From Bathymodiolus brooksi (lineage: Eukaryota > Mollusca > Bivalvia > Mytilida > Modiolidae): a DNA stretch of 64,000 nucleotides. The notes under the pieces were generated by a model. It had not been told where the DNA came from and made no database searches. It saw only the letters and a program-made list of their open reading frames with translations. Positions 1-23,452 of this stretch are shown piece after piece. A program made the position numbers and the translations under genes. The stretch's first letter is position 1. Each line of letters begins with the position of its first letter. The stretch spans positions 25,897,034-25,961,033 of the forward strand of contig OY804575.1 in assembly GCA_963680875.1 (NCBI GenBank), read 5' to 3'.

Positions 1-3000
1 CACTTAAAAACTCTATTGTAAATGTTTTGTCACAGGACTTGCACCACTTAAAAACTCTATTGTAAATGTTTTGTCACAGGACTTGCACCACTTAAAAACT
101 CTATTGTAAATGTTTTGTCACAGGACTTGCACCACTTAAAAACTCTATTGTAAATGTTTTGTCACAGGACTTGCACCACTTAAAAACTCTATTGTAAATG
201 TTTTGTCACAGGACTTGCACCACTTAAAAACTCTATTGTAAATGTTTTGTCACAGGACTTGCACCACTTAAAAACTCTATTGTAAATGTTTTGTCACAGG
301 ACTTGCACCACTTAAAAACTCTATTGTAAATGTTTTGTCACAGGACTTGCACCACTTAAAACTCTATTGTAAATGTTTTGTCACAGGACTTGCACCACTT
401 AAAAACTCTATTGTAAATGTTTTGTCACAGGACTTGCACCACTTAAAAACTCTATTGTAAATGTTTTGTCACAGGACTTGCACCACTTAAAAACTCTATT
501 GTAAATGTTTTGTCACAGGACTTGCACCACTTAAAAACTCTATTGTAAATGTTTTGTCACAGGACTTGCACCACTTAAAAACTCTATTGTAAATGTTTTG
601 TCACAGGACTTGCACCACTTAAAAACTCTATTGTAAATGTTTTGTCACAGGACTTGCACCACTTAAAAACTCTATTGTAAATGTTTTGTCACAGGACTTG
701 CACCACTTAAAAACTCTATTGTAAATGTTTTGTCACAGGACTTGCACCACTTAAAAACTCTATTGTAAATGTTTTGTCACAGGACTTGCACCACTTAAAA
801 ACTCTATTGTAAATGTTTTGTCACAGGACTTGCACCACTTAAAAACTCTATTGTAAATGTTTTGTCACAGGACTTGCACCACTTAAAAACTCTATTGTAA
901 ATGTTTTGTCACAGGACTTGCACCACTTAAAAACTCTATTGTAAATGTTTTGTCACAGGACTTGCACCACTTAAAAACTCTATTGTAAATGTTTTGTCAC
1001 AGGACTTGCACCACTTAAAAACTCTATTGTAAATGTTTTGTCACAGGACTTGCACCACTTAAAAACTCTATTGTAAATGTTTTGTCACAGGACTTGCACC
1101 ACTTAAAAACTCTATTGTAAATGTTTTGTCACAGGACTTGCACCACTTAAAAACTCTATTGTAAATGTTTTGTCACAGGACTTGCACCACTTAAAAACTC
1201 TATTGTAAATGTTTTGTCACAGGACTTACACCACTTAAAAACTCTATTGTAAATGTTTTGTCACAGGACTTGCACCACTTAAAAACTCTATTGTAAATGT
1301 TTTGTCACAGGACTTGCACCACTTAAAAACTCTATTGTAAATGTTTTGTCACAGGACTTGCACCACTTAAAAACTCTATTGTAAATGTTTTGTCACAGGA
1401 CTTGCACCACTTAAAAACTCTATTGTAAATGTTTTGTCACAGGACTTGCACCACTTAAAAACTCTATTGTAAATGTTTTGTCACAGGACTTGCACCACTT
1501 AAAAACTCTATTGTAAATGTTTTGTCACAGGACTTGCACCACTTAAAAACTCTATTGTAAATGTTTTGTCACAGGACTTGCACCACTTAAAAACTCTATT
1601 GTAAATGTTTTGTCACAGGACTTGCACCACTTAAAAACTCTATTGTAAATGTTTTGTCACAGGACTTGCACCACTTAAAAACTCTATTGTAAATGTTTTG
1701 TCACAGGACTTGCACCACTTAAAAACTCTATTGTAAATGTTTTGTCACAGGACTTGCACCACTTAAAAACTCTATTGTAAATGTTTTGTCACAGGACTTG
1801 CACCACTTAAAAACTCTATTGTAAATGTTTTGTCACAGGACTTGCACCACTTAAAAACTCTATTGTAAATGTTTTGTCACAGGACTTGCACCACTTAAAA
1901 ACTCTATTGTAAATGTTTTGTCACAGGACTTGCACCACTTAAAAACTCTATTGTAAATGTTTTGTCACAGGACTTGCACCACTTAAAAACTCTATTGTAA
2001 ATGTTTTGTCACAGGACTTGCACCACTTAAAAACTCTATTGTAAATGTTTTGTCACAGGACTTGCACCACTTAAAAACTCTATTGTAAATGTTTTGTCAC
2101 AGGACTTGCACCACTTAAAAACTCTATTGTAAATGTTTTGTCACAGGACTTGCACCACTTAAAAACTCTATTGTAAATGTTTTGTCACAGGACTTGCACC
2201 ACTTAAAAACTCTATTGTAAATGTTTTGTCACAGGACTTGCACCACTTAAAAACTCTATTGTAAATGTTTTGTCACAGGACTTGCACCACTTAAAAACTC
2301 TATTGTAAATGTTTTGTCACAGGACTTGCACCACTTAAAAACTCTATTGTAAATGTTTTGTCACAGGACTTGCACCACTTAAAAACTCTATTGTAAATGT
2401 TTTGTCACAGGACTTGCACCACTTAAAAACTCTATTGTAAATGTTTTGTCACAGGACTTGCACCACTTAAAAACTCTATTGTAAATGTTTTGTCACAGGA
2501 CTTGCACCACTTAAAAACTCTATTGTAAATGTTTTGTCACAGGACTTGCACCACTTAAAAACTCTATTGTAAATGTTTTGTCACAGGACTTGCACCACTT
2601 AAAAACTCTATTGTAAATGTTTTGTCACAGGACTTGCACCACTTAAAAACTCTATTGTAAATGTTTTGTCACAGGACTTGCACCACTTAAAAACTCTATT
2701 GTAAATGTTTTGTCACAGGACTTGCACCACTTAAAAACTCTATTGTAAATGTTTTGTCACAGGACTTGCACCACTTAAAAACTCTATTGTAAATGTTTTG
2801 TCACAGGACTTACACCACTTAAAAACTCTATTGTAAATGTTTTGTCACAGGACTTGCACCACTTAAAAACTCTATTGTAAATGTTTTGTCACAGGACTTG
2901 CACCACTTAAAAACTCTATTGTAAATGTTTTGTCACAGGACTTGCACCACTTAAAAACTCTATTGTAAATGTTTTGTCACAGGACTTGCACCACTTAAAA

Positions 3001-6000
3001 ACTCTATTGTAAATGTTTTGTCACAGGACTTGCACCACTTAAAAACTCTATTGTAAATGTTTTGTCACAGGACTTGCACCACTTAAAAACTCTATTGTAA
3101 ATGTTTTGTCACAGGACTTGCACCACTTAAAAACTCTATTGTAAATGTTTTGTCACAGGACTTGCACCACTTAAAAACTCTATTGTAAATGTTTTGTCAC
3201 AGGACTTGCACCACTTAAAAACTCTATTGTAAATGTTTTGTCACAGGACTTGCACCACTTAAAAACTCTATTGTAAATGTTTTGTCACAGGACTTGCACC
3301 ACTTAAAAACTCTATTGTAAATGTTTTGTCACAGGACTTGCACCACTTAAAAACTCTATTGTAAATGTTTTGTCACAGGACTTGCACCACTTAAAAACTC
3401 TATTGTAAATGTTTTGTCACAGGACTTGCACCACTTAAAAACTCTATTGTAAATGTTTTGTCACAGGACTTGCACCACTTAAAAACTCTATTGTAAATGT
3501 TTTGTCACAGGACTTGCACCACTTAAAAACTCTATTGTAAATGTTTTGTCACAGGACTTGCACCACTTAAAAACTCTATTGTAAATGTTTTGTCACAGGA
3601 CTTGCACCACTTAAAAACTCTATTGTAAATGTTTTGTCACAGGACTTGCACCACTTAAAAACTCTATTGTAAATGTTTTGTCACAGGACTTGCACCACTT
3701 AAAAACTCTATTGTAAATGTTTTGTCACAGGACTTACACCACTTAAAAACTCTATTGTAAATGTTTTGTCACAGGACTTGCACCACTTAAAATCTCTATT
3801 GTAAATGTTTTGTCACAGGACTTGCACCACTTAAAAACTCTATTGTAAATGTTTTGTCACAGGACTTGCACCACTTAAAAACTCTATTGTAAATGTTTTG
3901 TCACAGGACTTGCACCACTTAAAAACTCTATTGTAAATGTTTTGTCACAGGACTTGCACCACTTAAAAACTCTATTGTAAATGTTTTGTCACAGGACTTG
4001 CACCACTTAAAAACTCTATTGTAAATGTTTTGTCACAGGACTTGCACCACTTAAAAACTCTATTGTAAATGTTTTGTCACAGGACTTGCACCACTTAAAA
4101 ACTCTATTGTAAATGTTTTGTCACAGGACTTGCACCACTTAAAAACTCTATTGTAAATGTTTTGTCACAGGACTTACACCACTTAAAAACTCTATTGTAA
4201 ATGTTTTGTCACAGGACTTGCACCACTTAAAAACTCTATTGTAAATGTTTTGTCACAGGACTTGCACCACTTAAAAACTCTATTGTAAATGTTTTGTCAC
4301 AGGACTTGCACCACTTAAAAACTCTATTGTAAATGTTTTGTCACAGGACTTGCACCACTTAAAAACTCTATTGTAAATGTTTTGTCACAGGACTTGTACC
4401 ACTTAAAAACTCTATTGTAAATGTTTTGTCACAGGACTTACACCACTTAAAAACTCTATTGTAAATGTTTTGTCACAGGACTTGCACCACTTAAAAACTC
4501 TATTGTAAATGTTTTGTCACAGGACTTGCACCACTTAAAAACTCTATTGTAAATGTTTTGTCACAGGACTTGCACCACTTAAAAACTCTATTGTAAATGT
4601 TTTGTCACAGGACTTGCACCACTTAAAAACTCTATTGTAAATGTTTTGTCACAGGACTTGCACCACTTAAAAACTCTATTGTAAATGTTTTGTCACAGGA
4701 CTCAGCACCACTTAAAAACTCTATTGTAAATGTTTTGTCACAGGACTTGCACCACTTAAAAACTCTATTGTAAATGTTTTGTCACAGGACTTGCACCACT
4801 TAAAAACTCTATTGTAAATGTTTTGTCACAGGACTTGCACCACTTAAAAACTCTATTGTAAATGTTTTGTCACAGGACTTACACCACTTAAAAACTCTAT
4901 TGTAAATGTTTTGTCACAGGACTTGCACCACTTAAAAACTCTATTGTAAATGTTTTGTCACAGGACTTACACCACTTAAAAACTCTATTGTAAATGTTTT
5001 GTCACAGGACTTGCACCACTTAAAAACTCTATTGTAAATGTTTTGTCACAGGACTTGCACCACTTAAAAACTCTATTGTAAATGTTTTGTCACAGGACTT
5101 GCACCACTTAAAAACTCTATTGTAAATGTTTTGTCACAGGACTTGCACCACTTAAAAACTCTATTGTAAATGTTTTGTCACAGGACTTGCACCACTTAAA
5201 AACTCTATTGTAAATGTTTTGTCACAGGACTTGCACCACTTAAAAACTCTATTGTAAATGTTTTGTCACAGGACTTGCACCACTTAAAAACTCTATTGTA
5301 AATGTTTTGTCACAGGACTTACACCACTTAAAAACTCTATTGTAAATGTTTTGTCACAGGACTTGCACCACTTAAAAACTCTATTGTAAATGTTTTGTCA
5401 CAGGACTTGCACCACTTAAAAACTCTATTGTAAATGTTTTGTCACAGGACTTGCACCACTTAAAAACTCTATTGTAAATGTTTTGTCACAGGACTTGCAC
5501 CACTTAAAAACTCTATTGTAAATGTTTTGTCACAGGACTTGCACCACTTAAAAACTCTATTGTAAATGTTTTGTCACAGGACTTACACCACTTAAAAACT
5601 CTATTGTAAATGTTTTGTCACAGGACTTGCACCACTTAAAAACTCTATTGTAAATGTTTTGTCACAGGACTTGCACCACTTAAAAACTCTATTGTAAATG
5701 TTTTGTCACAGGACTTGCACCACTTAAAAACTCTATTGTAAATGTTTTGTCACAGGACTTGCACCACTTAAAAACTCTATTGTAAATGTTTTGTCACAGG
5801 ACTTGCACCACTTAAAAACTCTATTGTAAATGTTTTGTCACAGGACTTGCACCACTTAAAAACTCTATTGTAAATGTTTTGTCACAGGACTTACACCACT
5901 TAAAAACTCTATTGTAAATGTTTTGTCACAGGACTTGCACCACTTAAAAACTCTATTGTAAATGTTTTGTCACAGGACTTGCACCACTTAAAAACTCTAT

Positions 6001-9000
6001 TGTAAATGTTTTGTCACAGGACTTGCACCACTTAAAAACTCTATTGTAAATGTTTTGTCACAGGACTTGCACCACTTAAAAACTCTATTGTAAATGTTTT
6101 GTCACAGGACTTGTACCACTTAAAAACTCTATTGTAAATGTTTTGTCACAGGACTTACACCACTTAAAAACTCTATTGTAAATGTTTTGTCACAGGACTT
6201 GCACCACTTAAAAACTCTATTGTAAATGTTTTGTCACAGGACTTGCACCACTTAAAAACTCTATTGTAAATGTTTTGTCACAGGACTTGCACCACTTAAA
6301 AACTCTATTGTAAATGTTTTGTCACAGGACTTGCACCACTTAAAATCTCTATTGTAAATGTTTTGTCACAGGACTTGCACCACTTAAAAACTCTATTGTA
6401 AATGTTTTGTCACAGGACTCGCACCACTTAAAAACTCTATTGTAAATGTTTTGTCACAGGACTTGCACCACTTAAAAACTCTATTGTAAATGTTTTGTCA
6501 CAGGACTTGCACCACTTAAAAACTCTATTGTAAATGTTTTGTCACAGGACTTGCACCACTTAAAAACTCTATTGTAAATGTTTTGTCACAGGACTTACAC
6601 CACTTAAAAACTCTATTGTAAATGTTTTGTCACAGGACTTGCACCACTTAAAAACTCTATTGTAAATGTTTTGTCACAGGACTTACACCACTTAAAAACT
6701 CTATTGTAAATGTTTTGTCACAGGACTTGCACCACTTAAAAACTCTATTGTAAATGTTTTGTCACAGGACTTGACACCACTTAAAAACTCTATTGTAAAT
6801 GTTTTGTCACAGGACTTGCACCACTTAAAAACTCTATTGTAAATGTTTTGTCACAGGACTTGCACCACTTAAAAACTCTATTGTAAATGTTTTGTCACAG
6901 GACTTGCACCACTTAAAAACTCTATTGTAAATGTTTTGTCACAGGACTTGCACCACTTAAAAACTCTATTGTAAATGTTTTGTCACAGGACTTGCACCAC
7001 TTAAAAACTCTATTGTAAATGTTTTGTCACAGGACTTGCACCACTTAAAAACTCTATTGTAAATGTTTTGTCACAGGACTTACACCACTTAAAAACTCTA
7101 TTGTAAATGTTTTGTCACAGGACTTGCACCACTTAAAATCTCTATTGTAAATGTTTTGTCACAGGACTTGCACCACTTAAAAACTCTATTGTAAATGTTT
7201 TGTCACAGGACTTGCACCACTTAAAAACTCTATTGTAAAATGTTTTGTCACAGGACTTGCACCACTTAAAACTCTATTGTAAATGTTTTGTCACAGGACT
7301 TGCACCACTTAAAAACTCTATTGTAAATGTTTTGTCACAGGACTTACACCACTTAAAAACTCTATTGTAAATGTTTTGTCACAGGACTTGCACCACTTAA
7401 AAACTCTATTGTAAATGTTTTGTCACAGGACTTGCACCACTTAAAAACTCTATTGTAAATGTTTTGTCTTAGGACTTGCACCACTTAAAAACTCTATTGT
7501 AAATGTTTTGTCACAGGACTTGCACCACTTAAAAACTCTATTGTAAATGTTTTGTCACAGGACTTGCACCACTTAAAAACTCTATTGTAAATGTTTTGTC
7601 ACAGGACTTGCACCACTTAAAAACTCTATTGTAAATGTTTTGTCACAGGACTTGCACCACTTAAAAACTCTATTGTAAATGTTTTGTCACAGGACTTGCA
7701 CCACTTAAAAACTCTATTGTAAATGTTTTGTCACAGGACTTGTACCACTTAAAAACTCTATTGTAAATGTTTTGTCACAGGACTTACACCACTTAAAAAC
7801 TCTATTGTAAATGTTTTGTCACAGGACTTGCACCACTTAAAAACTCTATTGTAAATGTTTTGTCACAGGACTTACACCACTTAAAAACTCTATTGTAAAT
7901 GTTTTGTCACAGGACTTGCACCACTTAAAAACTCTATTGTAAATGTTTTGTCACAGGACTTACACCACTTAAAAACTCTATTGTAAATGTTTTGTCACAG
8001 GACTTGCACCACTTAAAAACTCTATTGTAAATGTTTTGTCACAGGACTTGCACCACTTAAAAACTCTATTGTAAATGTTTTGTCACAGGACTTGCACCAC
8101 TTAAAAACTCTATTGTAAATGTTTTGTCACAGGACTTGCACCACTTAAAAACTCTATTGTAAATGTTTTGTCACAGGACTTACACCACTTAAAAACTCTA
8201 TTGTAAATGTTTTGTCACAGGACTTACACCACTTAAAAACTCTATTGTAAATGTTTTGTCACAGGACTTACACCACTTAAAAACTCTATTGTAAATGTTT
8301 TGTCACAGGACTTACACCACTTAAAAACTCTATTGTAAATGTTTTGTCACAGGACTTGCACCACTTAAAAACTCTATGTAAATGTTTTGTCACAGGACTT
8401 GCACCACTTAAAAACTCTATTGTAAATGTTTTGTCACAGGACTTGCACCACTTAAAAACTCTATTGTAAATGTTTTGTCACAGGACTTACACCACTTAAA
8501 AACTCTATTGTAAATGTTTTGTCACAGGACTTGCACCACTTAAAAACTCTATTGTAAATGTTTTGTCACAGGACTTGCACCACTTAAAAACTCTATTGTA
8601 AATGTTTTGTCACAGGACTTGCACCACTTAAAAACTCTATTGTAAATGTTTTGTCACAGGACTTGCACCACTTAACAACTCTATTGTAAATGTTTTGTCA
8701 CAGGACTTGCACCACTTAAAATCTCTATTGTAAATGTTTTGTCACAGGACTTGCACCACTTAAAAACTCTATTGTAAATGTTTTGTCACAGGACTTACAC
8801 CACTTAAAAACTCTATTGTAAATGTTTTGTCACAGGACTTGCACCACTTAAAAACTCTATTGTAAATGTTTTGTCACAGGACTTGCACCACTTAAAAACT
8901 CTATTGTAAATGTTTTGTCACAGGACTTGCACCACTTAAAAACTCTATTGTAAATGTTTTGTCACAGGACTTGCACCACTTAAAATCTCTATTGTAAATG

Positions 9001-10306
9001 TTTTGTCACAGGACTTGCACCACTTAAAAGCTCTATTGTAAATGTGTTGTCACAGGACTTACACCACTTAAAAACTCTATTGTAAATGTTTTGTCACAGG
9101 ACTTGCACCACTTAAAAACTCTATTGTAAATGTTTTGTCACAGGACTTGCACCACTTAAAAACTCTATTGTAAATGTTTTGTCACAGGACTTGCACCACT
9201 TAAAAACTCTATTGTAAATGTTTTGTCACAGGACTTACACCACTTAAAAACTCTATTGTAAATGTTTTGTCACAGGACTTGCACCACTTAAAAACTCTAT
9301 TGTAAATGTTTTGTCACAGGACTTACACCACTTAAAAACTCTATTGTAAATGTTTTGTCACAGGACTTGCACCACTTAAAAACTCTATTGTAAATGTTTT
9401 GTCACAGGACTTACACCACTTAAAAACTCTATTGTAAATGTTTTGTCACAGGACTTGCACCACTTAAAAACTCTATTGTAAATGTTTTGTCACAGGACTT
9501 ACACCACTTAAAAACTCTATTGTAAATGTTTTGTCACAGGACTTGCACCACTTAAAAACTCTATTGTAAATGTTTTGTCACAGGACTTGCACCACTTAAA
9601 AACTCTATTGTAAATGTTTTGTCACAGGACTTGCACCACTTAAAAACTCTATTGTAAATGTTTTGTCACAGGACTTACACCACTTAAAAACTCTATTGTA
9701 AATGTTTTGTCACAGGACTTGCACCACTTAAAAACTCTATTGTAAATGTTTTGTCACAGGACTTACACCACTTAAAAACTCTATTGTAAATGTTTTGTCA
9801 CAGGACTTGCACCACTTAAAAACTCTATTGTAAATGTTTTGTCACAGGACTTACACCACTTAAAAACTCTATTGTAAATGTTTTGTCACAGGACTTGCAC
9901 CACTTAAAAACTCTATTGTAAATGTTTTGTCACAGGACTTACACCACTTAAAAACTCTATTGTAAATGTTTTGTCACAGGACTTGCACCACTTAAAAACT
10001 CTATTGTAAATGTTTTGTCACAGGACTTGCACCACTTAAAAACTCTATTGTAAATGTTTTGTCACAGGACTTGCACCACTTAAAAACTCTATTGTAAATG
10101 TTTTGTCACAGGACTTGCACCACTTAAAAACTCTATTGTAAATGTTTTGTCACAGGACTTACACCACTTAAAAACTCTATTGTAAATGTTTTGTCACAGG
10201 ACTTGCACCACTTAAAATCTCTATTGTAAATGTTTTGTCACAGGACTTGCACCACTTAAAAACTCTATTGTAAATGTTTTGTCACAGGACTTACACCACT
10301 TAAAAA
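1..10306. repeat. 44-bp satellite array, about 234 copies
   Basis: A head-to-tail array with a 44-bp unit runs from the window edge, so its true length is at least 10.3 kb. Each unit begins CACTTAAAAACTCTATTG and ends TTTTGTCACAGGACTTGCAC. The left part is almost invariant; a one-base deletion near 361 is one of very few changes. A G-to-A variant (CTTACACC) appears near 1227, becomes frequent after about 4 kb, and alternates with the normal form between about 9200 and 10000. Rarer variants (AAAATCTCT, CTTGTACC, short indels) also cluster to the right. Degenerate units continue to about 10410. No frame is open. The array lies in what must be a copine intron if the upstream copine exons are to the left. 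Nothing shows that it is transcribed or centromeric. Confidence 0.97.
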
Positions 10307-10410
10307 CTTGATTGTAACTGCCCCTATCACAGACTTTAGAACTTAAAAACTCTATGGAAACTGACCAGTCACACTTTACACCAGTTAGAAATATTGTCTC
10401 AAAGGATTTC
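10307..10410. repeat. Decayed edge of the 44-bp satellite
   Basis: Two or three strongly diverged units are recognisable by ACTTAAAAACT and TCACA blocks before the sequence becomes unique. This is the normal appearance of an array boundary, where units escape homogenisation. Confidence 0.85.
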
Positions 10411-10510
10411 ACACCCAGATATTAATATTTAAATGTATACATAATATTTTGAAGGATTTTAAACTCCAAAAAGATTTTTTTTTTCAAATTTCCTGTTAAT
10501 TTTTTGTTAA

Positions 10511-20290
<9,780 letters not shown>

Positions 20291-20483
20291 TCAAGTATAT
20301 TGGAGTGACAGATCCAACTTTTATATTTTATAACGTTGTCCTAAAACGAGAGTGTTCATGAGTAGGAAATGTTAGAAGTGTTTATGATATAATAATTACA
20401 TTACTTCTATTTCTCATTGAAATGTTACAATATGATTGGTTATGAAGTGGTCACATGATTATAAAAGAGATGTTTCACATCCC

Positions 20484-20489
20484 AATAAA
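20484..20489 (+). terminator. Candidate copine poly(A) signal
   Basis: AATAAA lies 194 bases after the stop codon, the first perfect hexamer downstream. Another lies at about 20583. Confidence 0.5.
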
Positions 20490-20643
20490 ACTCAAATCCG
20501 AACTTGCACGTACCTCCATGACGACGTCAGATGTAAACAAACAATTGCGTAGTAATTTCCAACAGCAAATAATCTAACACAAATAAAATTCACAACGAAA
20601 AATTCAACTATATTAAATTTTGGTGTAATTTAAATATAATTAT

Positions 20644-20774
20644 AAGAATTGAATGCATTCTTTTGAAGTTTCATTGGGGTATGAAAGCGTTGTTCGAACG
20701 TGCTTCATTGAAAATGTACTTCGGTCAACGCTTTCATACCCCAATGAAACTTCAAAAGAATGCATTCAATTCTT
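20644..20774. repeat. Perfect 49-bp inverted repeat (hairpin, 33-nt loop)
   Basis: The arms 20644-20692 and 20726-20774 are exact reverse complements over 49 bases, beginning AAGAATTGAATGCATTC and ending AAGCGTTG. The spacer is 33 bases. It lies about 350 bases downstream of the copine stop. No coding sequence or clear target duplication is visible. Confidence 0.97.
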
Positions 20775-21021
20775 AAATAACGGAGCCTCTACTAACCATT
20801 AATGTAAAGGAATTTTTTTCTCTCACCAACTGAAGAGTCATATCCCCAGATATTGTATAGGAGGCATAAAGATCTATTACTTTTCATATCTATGAACAAA
20901 AATTAGTTATGGTTTAATTATGAGACAAAAATTAGTTATGGTTTAATTATGAATTAAAGAAAAATATGACTAAACTTCATCGACATTATATAAATTATCA
21001 AAGATGTCCATTTTTATTAAT

Positions 21022-21619
21022 TATACCCCACTCCTCGAAGGGGGAGGGGGGTATATTGTTTTACCTCTGTCCGTCTGTCCGTCCTTCCGTCCATCCAAGA
21101 TATTTTTCGTCGCATTTTTCTCAGTTACTATTGATGACAGGAATCTGATATTTGGTCACGAGCGTCATATAAGTATACCATATTGTGGGAAGCGTTTGGA
21201 CCCGTCAGATTCCTACTTCCTGTTTGCCGACTTAGTTGGTTTTTATACACATTGAACATATATGCACATTTTTCGTCACATTTTTCTCAGCAACTATTGA
21301 TGGCAGAGATCTGATATTTGGTCACAAGCTTCATATAGGTACCCCATATCGTGGGAAGCATTTTTGGACCCATCAGATTCCTACTTCCTGTATGCCGACT
21401 TTGTTGATTTTTATACACATTGAACATACATTTTGTATATGCCCATTTTTAGTCACATTTTTCTCAGCAACTATTGATGGCAGAAATCTGATATTTGGTC
21501 ACAAGCTTCATATAGGTACCCATATTGTGGGAAGCGTTTTTTGACCCGTCAGATTCCTACTTCCTGTTAGCCGAAGAGCAGGGGTATCATTAGTGAGCAT
21601 TAGCTCACAGTTCATCTTG
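21022..21619 (+). mobile_element. Helentron-like element, TATACCCC family
   Basis: The 5' end is TATACCCCACTCCTCG followed by a purine-rich complement (GGGGGAGGGGGGTATA), a hairpin, and then a CCGTC-rich stretch. Near the 3' end GAGCAGGGGTAT repeats the complement of the 5' end, then the hairpin GTGAGCATTAGCTCAC and TTCATCTTG before TT. The interior has three roughly 170-bp modules with CTGATATTTGGTCAC and CAGATTCCTACTTCCTG. No protein is encoded. Confidence 0.75.
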
Positions 21620-22072
21620 TTTTATCTTGACCCATTTATTTGTATGTATGGAAGTTATATAGAATTAGATAATATGTCATAATAATTAAATTAATGTATA
21701 ATTTAACACTTAAAAACAATGGTGCTTAGAGTAAAATCAACCTCATTATCACATTTCCCTACACATATATATAGCGTAAGCTTGCTAAATCGTTTCAAAA
21801 TGTCATACCACAGCGGCTGGAGATTTTTTTTTGATGACACAGTAGCTGACATGAACTTATCAAGCTCCTTACCTCACATAACACCATATATAGTTTGCAA
21901 TCTTACCATCAAAGGTTAGAAATGCAATAAAAATATTATTTGAATTTCTGTCAAAGATCTGCTGCTCAACGGAATATGAACCTGACTGGCTCGTTCTCTA
22001 AATCTGCAAGAGGGAGTTGAACTCGTGAACATTAACAGTGATAGCCACTGGTTGCTCAAGTCAATGTAATTA

Positions 22073-22641
22073 AGTCTCCCAAACAACGTTTGGAGACTTA
22101 TTGTTTTTGCTCCGTTTCTTATTATTATTATTATTATTATTATTCTTGTTCTTGTTCTTGTTCTTGTTCTTGTTATTGTTATTCTCCTTTCTTTCCGTGC
22201 ACCATGAACTTGTCCACGGCAGATCTCAGGAACTACAGGACAGAATTTCATGAAACTTGGTGGAGTTATAGATATATGTTTCTAGTTGATCCTAAAGTTT
22301 TCAGCCTTGTGGTAAAGGGGGTCAAAGTCATATTTTGAGGGGTTCAAAGGGGGTGGGGGTTACTATAGAATCCTATGGGAAACTTGAAATTTCGTACATT
22401 AATGTTGATAACTTCTAGCTGGATAATGATAGAGACATAAATTTTGACATAGTGATAGGTCACCATTAGAAGAGCAATTCTGCATTTTCAAAATTTTCAA
22501 GATGTCTGCCATTTTCAAAATGGCTGCCAAAACACGGCATAAAAATGGGGGGTAAAAATTCAACATTGTCCAATATCATCAAAATTTGATATGTGGCCGG
22601 TTTGGGAGACTTCATAATAGTTAGATTATAATCATATCTTG
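22073..22641 (+). mobile_element. Helentron-like element, second copy of the AGTCTCCC family
   Basis: It is colinear with 11545-12010 and the end of the first copy: AGTCTCCCAAACAACGTTTG, the GAACTTGTCCACGGCAGATC block, GGGTTCAAAGGGGGTGGGGG, and the end GGTTTGGGAGACT with ATATCTTG. It holds a (TTA)n then (TTCTTG)n tract at 22120-22180. It lacks the ~115-bp tandem modules of the first copy, so the two differ by internal expansion or loss. Confidence 0.8.
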
Positions 22642-22904
22642 TTCCTACTAATATACAATTTTCGCAATGGCTACCCCATTTTGTATTTTGTAACCACAAG
22701 CCAAATACATTGTACATTGAGTTTCCTGCTTTTTGTTTTTTGAATCTAGACTATATGCTAAATTTGTACGACCCACTTGACTATTTTGTAAGTCACATGT
22801 CCGATGAGACGAGTTGCGATACTAGTGATAATGTATGTCGAGACCTACAAAACTGACGTTATTGTTTTTATTGGTACAAATGTAATATCATATTGTGATT
22901 GACA

Positions 22905-23452
22905 TCAATGAGTGATAATTTTTAGTATCAGAGTTAGTTCGTTGATAGTGATAATTCTTGGTATCAGAGTTAGTTCGTTGATAGTGATAATTTTTAGTAT
23001 CAGAGTTAGTTCGTTGATAGTGATAATTCTTAGTATCAGAGTTAGTTCGTTGATAGTGATAATTTTTAGTATCAGAGTTAGTTCGTTGATAGTGATAATT
23101 TTTAGTATCAGAGTTAGTTCGTTGATTGTGATAATTCTTAGTATCAGAGTTAGTTCGTTGATAGTGATAATTTTTAGTATCAGAGTTAGTTCGTTGATAG
23201 TGATAATTCTTAGTATCAGAGTTAGTTCGTTGATAGTGATAATTCTTAGTATCAGAGTTAGTTCATCGATAGTGATAATTCTTAGTATCAGAGTTAGTTC
23301 GTTGATAAGTGATAATTCTTAGTATCAGAGTTAGTTCGTTGATAGTTCTTAGTATCAGAGTTAGTTCGTTGATAGTGATAATTTTTAGTATCAGAGTCAG
23401 TTCGTTGATAGTGAAAATTCTTAGTATCAGGGTTAGTTCATTGATAGTGATA
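22905..23452. repeat. 36-bp minisatellite, about 15 copies
   Basis: The unit is 36 bp, reading AGTGATAATTCTTAGTATCA and then GAGTTAGTTCGTTGAT. Copies alternate between ATTCTTAG and ATTTTTAG. One shortened unit lies near 23345. A 136-residue open frame across it exists only because 36 is a multiple of three. Confidence 0.96.

Noticed and set aside
1..10306. CRISPR array
   Set aside because: Units are contiguous and identical with no unique spacers, and the context is an animal gene.
22912..23322. 136-codon ORF of 12-residue repeats
   Set aside because: It is a 36-bp minisatellite translated; nothing suggests expression.
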